A stretch of DNA of 64,000 nt, taken from the NCBI RefSeq assembly GCF_030272615.1, contig NC_081409.1:206091546-206155545 (forward strand), written 5' to 3'. Each line of letters starts with the position of its first letter. Within the stretch, counting starts at the first letter, position 1. The notes under the pieces are model-generated. The model did not search any database, was not told the DNA's origin, and worked only from the letters and a program-made list of their open reading frames with translations. The position numbers and the translations under genes are program-made. Below are positions 12,001 to 24,831 of this stretch, in pieces. The stretch is from Cryptomeria japonica (lineage: Eukaryota; Streptophyta; Pinopsida; Cupressales; Cupressaceae).

Positions 12001-12574
12001 TAGGGGTAGTTGGCTACCAAAGGGGTTTGTGAGACATTTATTAAAACTGCTAAAAACCAAACAACAATAGCAATGATTATATTATATCATCATTGTACTT
12101 AGGCATTCAAAGAAATGAAAGTAGAGAATCGTAAAAGTATCTAAGAACAACATTCCACAAAGTTGAAAAAGAAAAGATATTTAGAGTCTCTAATGTAACA
12201 AGTTTTCCATGGATCAAAATAAAGCTAGATATAAAATTAAGGGTTTATGTGATTTCTCGTGATTGATTCTATGACTAGGGCCACCTTGACAAGAAAATTG
12301 TTTATGTTGAGACCCAAATTTTCTTACATTAGGAAAAAAAATGCATATGAAACTCAAAAAATACTTGTAAGAGTGGGTTAAACTTGTTGACCAACTTATA
12401 ATTCATATTATGTCACATCATAAAACATCCTTAAATGGAGCGAAGGAACCTAAAATGGAATGCCCAAATTAGTGAGTGGTTATGATGTGCTTATAATAGG
12501 TGGAAGAAATATGCTATTTTTAGCCTATGAACTTGTCTTGGGATTTGGTTGTTGATTTTATAACAAAATATTTG
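9067..12574. other. Unassigned non-coding DNA with a diverged direct repeat
   Basis: No gene is supported. A roughly 100-bp segment at about 10188-10290 recurs in diverged form at about 11970-12070 (shared features: AAGCTATC, a GTAG-TGG core and AAAACCAAACAA). This suggests an old, eroded repeat element. Nothing else is recognisable. Confidence 0.4.
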
Positions 12575-12992
12575 GATGCCACTTTTTTGGGGTGGTTTAA
12601 GCTCATGATTTTGTAATTAGCAATTGATGGTTTTATATACTACTTCACATATTTATAGGATGCTTGAGATGGATGTATAGATAGTGAATTTGTAGATACT
12701 ATTATGCTATTATAATAATACTTAAGATCTCTTGTTGGTGATACTCATATAAAGGATTGCTCTATAAGTGTATTGTAACTATGTTTAGTTTCCTAAATAA
12801 TGTATTGGGGTACTTTGGAGTGTTCATTTTTTATCCTAATTTTTTTTTTTCATGTGCACTTGTGTTGTCATATAATTTTGTTTATATTTTACGTGTTTAT
12901 CCCTTGTATAATTGTAAAGAGATTAAAATTTGCACAATAATAGCCTCTAAGATTAATTTAGGAAGAATTTTAGTATACCTTACTTCCTTTCA

Positions 12993-13006
12993 TTTGGTAT
13001 TAAAGC
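12993..13006 (+). other. Degenerate tRNA-Met primer-binding site
   Basis: TGGTATTAAAGC follows two bases after the LTR end and resembles the copia-type TGGTATCAGAGC priming site. It supports the orientation and class of the surrounding element. Confidence 0.6.
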
Positions 13007-13109
13007 TTAATCAACTTGAACTTGAGGTGTTGGGAAGAGATTGTTTTGTATTGATCTTTGTTCAAATGTGATTTTGCATAGAAGGTTGATCATATTGCAA
13101 TAAAAGATG

Positions 13110-13560
13110 GAAAACACATTCAAAATGTAAATGGAGAAGTTCTTAGGCATAAACATCAATTTTTGGAAGCTTAATAGGGGAATATGTTGATGTATAAAGA
13201 TCTATGGGTTGTAGTTATTAGATTCAAATCTACAACTATTTCACAAGAAGGTTAGGATAAAAAAGATAAAAACTTAAGGGTCTCTTTAGACTCTATTTGG
13301 TTGATTCAGTGTTGTGGAATATACATGAAGACTACCATGATGCTTATTTGGAAGAAATGGGGAGATTTATATCAATTTAAATATTTGATTAACAAATTAT
13401 TTTCGAGAAAAAAGCTATAAATTCTTAAGATGGAAGATGGTGGCTTTGTGATTGAACACCTAAATATATTTAATATAATTGTTGTGTGATTGCATTTTGT
13501 TGAAATAAAAATGAAAAAGCAATAACTTTATTGTGTTCTTTTCTATATTCATGATATCAT
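13110..13560 (+). pseudogene. Copia gag relic
   Basis: Interrupted frames carry fragments typical of plant copia Gag N-termini: an FLGIN...FWKL segment near 13140, a segment resembling HLNIFN near 13455 and an EIKM segment near 13500. Several stops and frame changes interrupt it. No later domains (protease, integrase, RT) are recognisable downstream. This is a non-functional remnant placed just behind the primer-binding site, as expected. Confidence 0.5.
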
Positions 13561-14292
13561 CTTTGTAACATAAAAAATTGTATCACCTTGTAATTCCACA
13601 TTGTACCTTGAATTTAATTTAGTGTCCACTAATGTAATGAAATAGTGCTTTGATTGATAAGAGAGATGGGGTGGAGAAGGAATCAACGCCATTCAGATCA
13701 CCAAAAAATTAAGAAAAATAAAAGTAAAGAGCACTAGAAAGCACTACCTTATATATTCCTATATTTTAGGAAGACTGTAGATTTAACAGGTGTCTTGAGG
13801 TGGTTGCTACAATATTGAGGACCCCTAGCTTGACCATTCCTCTCTTTTATCATGTGAACTAAATTGATGTTAAGTGCCCTCAAAGAATCTATGTTAACTC
13901 AAGTTAGACCATATATATAATTCCAAATTCAAAGAGAAGAGTCACATTTATTTTCACGCTTTTGAGTGAATACCAAAGGTGTTTTCAATGCGTAACATGT
14001 GGCTGGTGTAGAACGTGTTTCACAATGATAAGGAGGCATTACAACATTTGTATGTGTTGGTAATGTTGTTTATGGACACCATTGGCATATGTAGGTTTAG
14101 AATGCTAGGCCAATATCTCACTCAAACCCACAAGCATCTCAACATGGGACTTACTCTAGGTGCTTACAAAAACCACAAAATTCTTATGAGAGCAAAAAAT
14201 AACATGAAGCCCATAAACCATGTTTATTGTCGTAAAAATCGTCAAGTCTCCTAATCTCTCATATTTGTAGAGGATAGAAATTTTTTTGTGAT

Positions 14293-14653
14293 GGGACATT
14301 GATATTGTCACTAATTTTCAAACCTTATAAGATAATTAAATAAGTAAATCCAGTGAGCCAATTTATTTTTTTTAATATTTTTGTGTTGACTTTCTAGATA
14401 TGGTACCATTCACATTCTTTCTTAGAGATTAATTATATAATTGAGAATGATAAAATACATTCTTTGTTCAATTGGGACATTGATATATTCACTAAGTTCA
14501 AACCTTATAAGATAATTAAATAAGCAAATCCAGTGAGCAAAAAACAATTAAATATTTTTGTGTTGTCTTTTTAGATATGGTACCATTCACAATCTTTCTT
14601 AGAGATTAGTTATGTAATTGAGAATGATAAAATATATTATTTGTTCAATTTAT
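14293..14653. repeat. About 181-bp tandem duplication
   Basis: Two units starting GGGACATTGATAT (14293 and 14474) share long matching stretches including AAACCTTATAAGATAATTAAA and ATATGGTACCATTCACA. It lies inside the decayed copia element and is non-coding. Confidence 0.8.
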
Positions 14654-15651
14654 CTTTTTGATGGCCTTGACTTGATTTTTACTAAAGAAAGTTTATAGTA
14701 AATCAATAATTGCTATTAAAAGGGGTTTATAATTTCATATTTATGTGTGAGAGATATACTAGATATCATTGTCATGATTGTTATGAAAATGTTGTCTCAA
14801 CCTTGCAATTACATAAGGTTACTATTTATAGTAAGTTTATATTTGAGTACATATTCGGCTAAAATTGTCTCAAAGCTATGGATTTGATAAATTTGGGCAA
14901 ATTTTCATTGCACGACCATGTTTGGAATTGAAGATATTAAACTTTTCATTTCAAAAGTTTCAAAGTCAAATTTGTGGGCCTTAGAGGCATTTTTTGGGGT
15001 TGAAAGTGGTTGTAATTAATGTAGCAGGCTATAGTATGCTAGAGCACCTCACAAGCTTTATGTCAATTCAAATAGTTTGTCAATTAGACTCTAAAATCAA
15101 AATTTATGATCTTTGAAAGTAGGGTCTCCTAAAATGGGAAATATAAAAACATGTTGGACACATAAATGAATTGTAAACAAGAGTTACACGTGTTGGTGTG
15201 TTTTTGACACATCAGAGGGCATCTTAGATTGGAGATGAGTGGGGCACCACTTTTTGGGTGGTTTTAGCTCATGCTTTTGTAATATTGTTTGATGGTTTCA
15301 TATATTGTATCTCCTATGTATTAGGTGTGTGAGATGGGGGTTGAGTGTTAGAGTCTTATAGTTGTTGAGTTAACTCTAGTCTTAGGTTGGTGATACTTCT
15401 ATGAGAACCTTTCTCTACAGGTATATTGTATTTTGTTGTTGATTTTTGAATAATATATTGAGTGGCCTTTAGAGTGTGGTATTTTTCTTGTGAAAGGGTT
15501 TTCCCCATGTAATTCGCTGTGTTATGGTATGGATGCTATTTGTGTTATTTTTATTTTATTTTTTTAATTTTGTAAACATTTAAATTTTTTTGGATAAACC
15601 TCCTCTCAAGGTTAGTGTATGATTTTTTTTTGCTACCTTAGCTTCCTTTCA

Positions 15652-16146
15652 GTGATAAGAACATGAGTGAATATTCTATTCATGTATATATGGATATAGA
15701 CAAATAAAAAATAATGATTTCTCTAGCAATCAAAAGTTGCCTAATCTCGTTATTATAAAATCCTAATTTGTTGCTAATAACACTGAGATAGTAAGTGACC
15801 TTATGCCATGACACTAATTTTTAAGAACAATATTACTCCAAACCTATATTAAATCATACACGGGTAATAGTTTGATGAACTTACTTTTAACAAAAATAGC
15901 AATGTCAAATGAATGCAAATAGCATGAAATTTAGGAGATCTTCAAGCCATATCTTTACAAGACTATTATAAGATTGTCTAGAATACTCTTTCAAAACTAA
16001 ACCCTGTACATTATATTCATATGGGAAATATGTAAAGTTTAAGTGAAATATAAATTATTTTGATAATGTAGGTCTTCATGGAAACGTGATGAGAGTTCCC
16101 TTGATTAGAATAAGTATCCAGAAACCATACTATTGAACTTATTATA
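15652..16146. other. Short unassigned spacer before the giant element
   Basis: No gene or repeat boundary is visible. The last four bases (TATA, 16143-16146) adjoin the left terminus of the 13.3-kb transposon. Confidence 0.5.
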
Positions 16147-16173
16147 GGCTAAGTGCACAAAGATGGTGGTCAA
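16147..16173 (+). repeat. Left terminal inverted repeat of the 13.3-kb element
   Basis: GGCTAAGTGCAC is followed by AAAGATGGTGGTCA. Its core of 20 bases matches the reverse complement of 29387-29406 exactly. Confidence 0.9.
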
Positions 16174-17013
16174 AAAGGGGGGTATAAGTGGACACTTTTT
16201 TTCTGAAATCAGGTGAACCTAAACTTAGAGGCAAAATTTGAAAGTCATCCACTCAAGGAAATGAAGATAATCAAACAACAAATATTGTAGTTCTCTGAAT
16301 CTAGTTTCCAAACTACTACTAAACTTTTTTAAAATTGGATAAGATTAAGGGGGTCAAATCCTTCACGCAACGAAAAACTGACCCTATTTTTTTTATGAAA
16401 AACATAACAGTGTTTGACCGTGCGCATCAAAAAAGTCATAGTTAGATTTAGTATTTTGACAAATCCTTTGGCAGAAAGATAGTTAAGAGTGAGCACTAGA
16501 AGATGTGTATTTTTTTGTAATTTTTTTCTTTTTATAGATTTTTCCAATCGAGAATATCCTAAAATTTCGGGTACCTGTTCGGGTCGCGCAAAGCATAGGT
16601 TGCAGTAAACAAATTGAAAATACAATTTTTTTTAAAAAAAATTGTAATGAATCAAGTGCACTACAATAATATGTAAATTTTTTAAATTTGGATATGTATA
16701 TCAAAAGTTATTCAAAAAATGGTGCACCTATGTCTGTGAGAACTATGGAGACACTAGTAAAAGAAATTCAATAATAATATGTTATTGTTGTTCAAATTGA
16801 AAAAAAACTATATGGTTAGAAAGCTCAGAAGATGGGTGAAAATATGGTGGCAATTTTAGAAATACCCACTTTATGAAGTGTAAACCTGATGATGACAAAG
16901 TCGATAAACCAAGTTGATAAAATAAAACACGTCAAAAATGAGAGAAATGGAGGGAAATCAAACTTCCAATCCGTAGCTTTGTCATCCATGCCTATTTTCA
17001 AGCCTAAAAAGTC

Positions 17014-17118
17014 AAAAGCACGTACAGGGTACGTATGGTTTTAAAAAATGCGTATGGGGTATTTTATAGTGTAAGAAGCACGTACGCGGCGCGTGTTTCC
17101 CATTAAATAGCACGTACG
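17014..17118. repeat. Left subterminal palindrome cluster
   Basis: Several copies of a GCACGTACGTGC-like palindrome occur here (near 17019, 17033, 17048, 17078 and 17110). A second left cluster lies at 18718-18900, just before the transposase gene, and a third at the right end (29139-29357). Clustered subterminal repeats in DNA transposons are commonly transposase-binding sites, which is the likely role. Confidence 0.7.
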
Positions 17119-17259
17119 TGCTATTGTATAATATTATATTCTATGTATAATATGTGTATATTCATATAATATATGTAATATATAATATGTGTATAATATG
17201 ATATTGTATATATAATATGTTTATATACATATAATATATTAAACATATATATACACATG

Positions 17260-18717
<1,458 letters not shown>

Positions 18718-18720
<3 letters not shown>

Positions 18721-18905
18721 GCACATACGTGGTACTTATTACTCATAAGCAGTACTATTCCCATTATTTGATATGCTAGGATAACATTTTTAGGCTTAGT
18801 AGCGCATATGCGCTACTTATCAGCCGAGAATACCATTGGGCTTGCCAAGATTTTATTGCCTAGCAGCGCGTATGCAGTTATCAATGTAGCACGTACACGG
18901 TTTAG
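18718..18905. repeat. Second left palindrome cluster
   Basis: Motifs of the form AGCGCATATGCGCT occur near 18723, 18801, 18864 and 18890, several after TTAG or CTAG. They match the motif type near both transposon ends and sit about 340 bp before the transposase start. Confidence 0.7.
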
Positions 18906-19018
18906 AGACATAGTTTTAGTTGCCCAAGAGCCTCAACAGACTCAAAAGAAGTTTTTGAGGTCGTTGAAGGCCCCACTTGAACTGTGTCTGCACTTCTATC
19001 ATTGTTGTATACATAAAA

Positions 19019-19230
19019 GTAAGTGAATTTTTTGTTTTTTGCATGATTTCAAATGATTGAATTGTTGTTTTTATTAGTTTTTTGTTTTTGCATGGTTTCA
19101 AATGATTAAATTGTGATTGTTTAATAGTTTGATTCCAAAAAATAGTGATAAGATGCATACTTATGGTTATTTATTTATTTTTGAACTTTTCTTTACATAT
19201 ATATGTAATATGATTCTATTTAGGTCAATC
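19019..19230 (+). other. Probable 5'-leader intron of the transposase gene
   Basis: A donor-like GTAAGTG at about 19019 and an acceptor-like TTTAG at about 19224 bracket T-rich DNA with a repeated TTTTTGTTTTTTGCATG motif. The transposase ATG (19241) follows soon after. This is inferred from sequence signals only. Confidence 0.45.
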
Positions 19231-19240
19231 GATCTCAACC

Positions 19241-22084
19241 ATGGGAAAGAACAAGCGAGGAATGATGGAACAACGAGAGGCTCAAAAGGAAAGACAAGGC
19301 AGCGTATGAAGAAATTGTGTGACATAAGAACAATGGGAGAAGAAGGTATGTCAACCTCAACATCTCAATTCGATTTACCAAACAAATATAATGCACCTAA
19401 TGCAATTGAAGAAGATACTGCATTGAATAATCAATTAAATGATGATCATATTACACCTTCTCTACTTGATGAATTGAATGTACATAATGCACCGATGTTA
19501 ACACCTCCTAGAATCATTCATAGGAAACCAAAGTATCTAATTGAGATTGATGAGAATATATTGAAGTCAATGCCCAATAAAATGAATGAATGAACTTGTA
19601 GGAGAATGGTTAAAATAATATGGCAAAAATATTTTAAAAACTTAAATCAAACCGCAAGATGTCAATTAATTGTTCAAATGATTAAAAATTCTAGGCCTAA
19701 GATCATCTGAAAATAACAGCGAAAGAACTATTGTTAGAAATCTATTTGATGCATATCAATCTATTGGTTCAAAATCACGTAGTAAAGATTCTAATGCTAC
19801 TCGACGTGTCATTACATCAACCATAATGAGCAAGAAAATAAAAAAAGATCGTTTGATAAGCAAAACAAGTAAGTCATTGAACATTAGTAGAACAACATTA
19901 AGTAAAGCATTAAAGAGGCGAGAACAAATAGAGGAACCTAACAATAATTCTCTTTGGGCATTCTCGGGTAGACTACCATGCAAAGACAAGGTTGTTGTAG
20001 ATGCACTAAAAACATTAATTGAAAATTTTTGGCATGACAACACAAGAGTATCACCCACCCAAAGAGATGTTGTTAGAAGGCAAATTGGGTCTAAAAATCA
20101 TGAGCCACATGCGAAACACTATTTGGATATGACTCAAACTAATTTTTATGAAAGATTCCTTCAAAAGTTTCCTCAAATAAAAATTTCTCAACGATTTTTT
20201 GAATGGCAAAACCTTTTTATATTAAGATTAATCATGTATGCACCACATGTTGTTGTAGGATGCATATTGAATTTTCTATGCATTATGATATTTTTCATCA
20301 TATTTGTTCTACTTTGCACACTAACGATGTTTTGCAGGAATGTAATATACAAGCACCTCCTAAGTCGGCAAGAGAATTTATTTCAAGTGTGTTATGTAAT
20401 AGACATGATGGTTGCATTTATTATAAGATGCCTTGTTTGGAAGGTTCTTGTTCTATATGTGGTGGTTTGCAACATTTACCAAGATGGATACATTTGGAGA
20501 GCACACATGAAATTGGTATGAAACTAGTTTCTTTTGGAAAATACAAGACAGTCACATATGGAGTTAAAGATGGAAAAGGTTTGAAGAGATGTGAGCTAGT
20601 GAAAAATGATATATGTGTAGCTCAATTTATGAAAATGTTTCAAGAGAAACTACTTTATGAGTACATAATGCATACACATAGAACTCGATGGTTAGATGAG
20701 AAATTCAAGTTGTGTAAGGACACATTTCCTCTTGGTACCATTGTCTCTATCATTGATTTCACTGAAAATTATACACTACAACCTCAAAATGAAGTGCAAT
20801 CCATGTATTATCACTCTACACAAGTTTCTATTTTTGTACACATAGCATTCATGCATGCAGATGATAGCACAGAGGAGGATAGAAAGGTTGTAAGAGAGCA
20901 TCACTTCTACATAAGTGATGATTGTACTCATTCATCAAAGTTTGTACAAGGATGCTTTAAAGTTTTCTATGATAGTTTAAGGGAAAGAAACATACGATAC
21001 AACCGACACTTAATATGGTCAAATAATTGCACCACACAATTCAAGAATGCAAGGATGTTTTATTGGCTGACAAGGATGCATGTGACAAGCGGTGTACAAT
21101 ATTTTTGGAATTTCATTGAGGCTGGACATGGTAAGGGAGAGCATGATGGTGCAGGAGCATGTGTGAAAAGAGCCCTAGCAAGGGAAGAACTGAAGTACGA
21201 AGGTGGTGTTGAGTTGGTAGATGCAGAAACAATTGTACGAGGGTGTAAGTCTATGATGGGTCCAAGTAATCCAGGTACGTCATTGGTTCATAGATAGTTT
21301 TGGTTGATTATTGAATCTAACATTGAAAACTATCTAGATTGTTGTACAGTTGCAGGATCGAGTGACATGCACTCATTTATGAGTTCAAATTCAAGTTCAC
21401 TGGTAATTTATACGAGACAGATGGTATGTTTTTGTTCTTCATGCATGTATTGTTTGTGGGAAGAATGTGAATCAGAAGAGTGGGTTGACAAATGGTCTTG
21501 TAGACCGTTGGTTCCCATTGATTCATATCAAATTCCCAAAGCACTACAATTGAGCCAGATGGAGACGTCACTAGATTTTGACCATGTATCCGACCTAGTG
21601 GATTCAGGTGATTTTTTTAGTTAATTTTTTTGCTAGTATTCTTTTTGGTTCATTTTCTTGTACATCATACTTTATTTTTAGTATTAATTAACACTTTATA
21701 AAATGCAGGTCATATGTATGCAGTTGTTGTAGAAGAGAACAATGAAGAAGGAACACATTACTATTTGTGTTGTTGTGTTGAGCCTAAAAGAAAATTGGCA
21801 ACCACAATCATTGACAGAGAGGGTATTGAGTACCCAATAGGGTCTGCTGTCGTGACAGGAACATGGCTTCAGAGATACCCTATCAAGAATTCTAATGTTT
21901 GGTTGTTCAAGGACTTTGAAACACACAAACATATTCTTCATTTCTCTAACCTTGTTGTTGCAACAAATATTCATTTGATGAAGTATCGTAGTAGACCTCA
22001 TAAAAAGATTTTATGGAAAGTTCGTGAATCTGAACACGAGGCAATACTTGACACAATATGGGTTAGAGCTGATCCTGAAGGCTC
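19241..22084 (+). pseudogene. Transposase-like gene of the 13.3-kb element (broken)
   Basis: The product resembles a widespread uncharacterised transposase-like protein family of plants and invertebrates. The start MGKNKRG is followed by a frame change near 19295, a 4-base duplication near 19587, a TAA near 19613, further single-base shifts near 19637 and 19693, and another shift near 20203. A longer open stretch, 20206-21294, carries a Cys-rich CSICGG motif, DFTENY (probable first catalytic Asp), ISDD and GHGKGEHDGAG. The usual acidic position in WSDNC-type motifs reads WSNNC here; I recall Asp in relatives but cannot check. A TAG at 21295 precedes a further coding stretch. A GT-AG intron (about 21608-21708) joins the last exon (21709-22094). 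The protein is probably not functional. It is convergent with the accessory gene. Confidence 0.7.
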
Positions 22085-22094
22085 ACTTGATTGA

Positions 22095-22737
22095 TTCTAT
22101 AGTTCAGAGTAGAATGATTTTGAGAATTTTGTATAAATCGTCGACAAATTGTTCTATATTCATTTTTTGTATATATAAATGCCCATGAGCTGATTTTTAC
22201 ATGTTTAGGGGCATAATTTTGTATATTTAAGTGGCAATGAGCTGATTTGTACATATGTACATGCCAAATTTTGTATATTAAAATGGCGATGAGCTGAATC
22301 GCACATATTGTAATGCCAAATTTTGTATAAAAGCCCATGAGATGATTTGTATATTAAAATGGCGATGAGCTGAATCGCATATATTGTAATGCCAAATTTT
22401 GTATAAAAGCCCATGAGATTATTTGTAAGACAATTTTTTGTATAATCAAATAGCCAAGAGCTGATTTGACCATATTTAGAGGCAAATTTTTTAATAGTAT
22501 GTGACAATGTTTTGTGACTATTTTGTGTGTCAATGTTTTGTGACTATGTTTTGAGTATATGTGATGTGTCCCTGGTCAATCACGAGCATTCTTGATTCTT
22601 GTATAATCATGGATAATTATTTGAGTCATTATCGGGTCATAGGGGTGATAGATTGAGACTAGATACAATTTGACCAATAATTGTCATTGTTGTCAAAAAA
22701 ATTGTCAAAAAAGTTGTCAAGCAACTTCTACATTGCG
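22095..22737. repeat. Transposase 3' region with 76-bp tandem repeats
   Basis: The GGCGATGAGCTGAATCGC unit occurs at 22285 and 22361, with related degenerate units (ATGAGCTGATTT, TGCCAAATTTTGTAT) from about 22180 to 22490. It is non-coding and probably the 3' end of the transposase transcript. Confidence 0.7.
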
Positions 22738-24295
22738 TCGGTAGGGTATGACTCTCGATGTTCTAGTGCTTTGGGATGCACGACAGGGGCATGCCTAGCG
22801 TAAACATGCCCACCCGGACATGCTCGCAATGTCGGTTTGTGCACATGAGGAACAAAATCAATTCTAGCCAATCTTGTAACTTTTCCTTGCAAGTAACTGA
22901 CGGTTTTTTGAGCAGGCAAAAAAATGCTACTAATTGAAAATGGCTCCGAGTCGTCGAAAATCAAGATAGGCCATTGTAGAGGACCCTCACTTGACCCCAT
23001 GGGATCAAACAGATCAACCGTATGTTTTATGGATTAGAAGAAACAATCCATCAAATTTTAATAATTTTTTGGACTCAGGGCACTTGAGAGATCTCACCAG
23101 TACGGTATGACTCTTGATGTTTTGGTGCTTTGGGATGCACGATAGGAGAATGCCTAGCGTAAAAATACCCACCCAAATGCGCTCGTGATGTCGGTTTGTG
23201 CACACGAGGAACATAATTAATTCTAGCCAATCTTGCAACTTTTCCTTGCAAGCAACTGACGGTTTTTTGAGCAGGCGAAAAAATGCTACTAATTGAAAAT
23301 GGCTCCGAGTCATTGAAAAATGAGATAGGCCATTGTAGAGGACCCTCACTTGACCCCATGGGATCAAACAGATAGACCATATGTGTCATGGATTGGAAGA
23401 AATAGTCCATCAAATTTTGACAATTTTTTGGACTCAGGGCACTTGAGAGATCTCACTGGTATGGTATGACTCTCGACGTTCTAGTACTTTGGGATGCACG
23501 ACAGGGGCATGCCTAGCATAAACATGCCCACCTGGACATGCTCACGATGTCGGTTTATGCACACGAGGAACAAAATCAATTCTAGCCAATCTTGCAACTT
23601 TTCCTTGCAAGCAACTGACGGTTTTTTGAGCAGGTGAAAAAATGCTACTAATTGAAAATGGCTCCGAGTCATCAAAAACCGAGATAGGCCATTGTAGAGG
23701 ACCCTCATGCGACCCCATGGGATCAAACAGATCAACCGTATGTGTTGTGGATTGGAAGAAACAGTCCGTCAAATTTTGACAATTTTTTGGACTCAGGGCA
23801 CTTGAGAGATCTCACCGGTAGGGTATGACTCTTGACGTTCTAGTGCTTTGGGATGTATGATAGGGGCATGCCTAGCATAAAAATGCCCACCTGGATGTGC
23901 TCACGATGTCGGTTTGTGCACACGAGGAACAAAATCAATTCTAGCCAATCTTGCAACTTTTCCTTGCAAGCAACTGACGGTTTTTTGAGCAGGCGAAAAA
24001 ATGCTACTAATTGAAAATGGCTCCGAGTCATTGAAAACTGAGATAGGCCATTGTAGAGGACCCTCATGTGACCCCATAGGATCAAACAGATCAACCGTAT
24101 GTGTCGTGGATTGGAAGAAACAGTCTGTCAAATTTTGATAATTTTTTGGACTCAGGGCACTTGAGAGATCTCATCGATAGGGTATGACTCTTGACGTTCT
24201 GGTGCTTTGGGATGCACGACAGGGGCATGCCTAGCGTAAACATGCCCACCCGGACGCACTCGTGACGTCGGTTTGTGCACATGAGGAACAAAATT
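22738..24295 (-). repeat. 359-bp tandem array, about 4.3 units
   Basis: GTATGACTCT recurs at about 22745, 23105, 23464, 23824 and 24183. Units differ by roughly 5-10%. On the minus strand each unit carries an open stretch of about 75-115 codons with shared segments such as PAQKTVSCLQGKV and HKPTSR. The period is not a multiple of three, so units cannot be read as one frame, although each could be an exon or exon relic. The array lies between the transposase and accessory genes. Confidence 0.9.
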
Positions 24296-24831
24296 TGACC
24301 ATTGCGAGCGTGAGGGTGCTCTCGCACCAAACACATTGTTGTTTAAATGCATATTGTCGATTTTTGTTGTTTATATTCATATTATTAATTACATATGCAA
24401 ATATTCATTTAAATTTATAAAAGGGCAGCCACCAAATACAACGAATACACAATAATGAACTGAATACAAGGAGTTTTGTAGGGTTAATTCAACATTTTAG
24501 AAATTTTATCAAATCATATTCCATGATTGCAATGCTTTATATCATATATTTTCGTTGTTTATATTCATATTGTTGATTATATATGCAAATATTCATTTAA
24601 ATTTATAAAAGGACAACCACAAAATACAACGAATACAAAATAATAAACTCATTACACATTTATTGGATCGAATATCGATATTTATATATATTAAAAAAGG
24701 CATGTCTGCCAAGTCAATACAAGTATTACAAAAGTGTGGCATATGCCATGTCCAAATCGATATACAATAAAAATGTAGAATATATCTACATGTATTGGTC
24801 ATTCTATGACCAAAACTAACACTATATGATC
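24296..24831. other. Spacer between tandem array and accessory gene
   Basis: AT-rich DNA with a repeated piece: TTCATATT...ATATGCAAATATTCATTTAAATTTATAAAAGG begins near 24377 and again near 24564. It is probably 3' of the accessory gene. No coding evidence. Confidence 0.5.

Larger units (their letters stand above)
12575..15651 (+). mobile_element. Decayed Ty1/copia-type LTR retrotransposon
   Basis: Two related segments (about 12575-12992 and 15243-15651) both end in CTTCCTTTCA and behave as degenerate 5' and 3' LTRs. Directly after the first comes a degenerate methionine-tRNA-type primer-binding site (12995-13006, TGGTATTAAAGC). A gag relic follows. The LTRs are heavily diverged, so the insertion is old. 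The outer LTR boundaries are uncertain because I found no convincing target-site duplication, and no pol region was recognised. Confidence 0.65.

Noticed and set aside
21275-21356. Intron in the transposase gene with good GTACGT donor and TTGCAG acceptor
   Set aside because: The interval itself reads as protein-like text (FWLIIESNIENYLDCC) in the same frame with one TAG, so a point mutation explains it better. Not excluded.
22738-24295. CRISPR-like regular repeats
   Set aside because: Units of 359 bp are continuous tandem copies without short repeat-spacer structure, and the context is a plant transposon.
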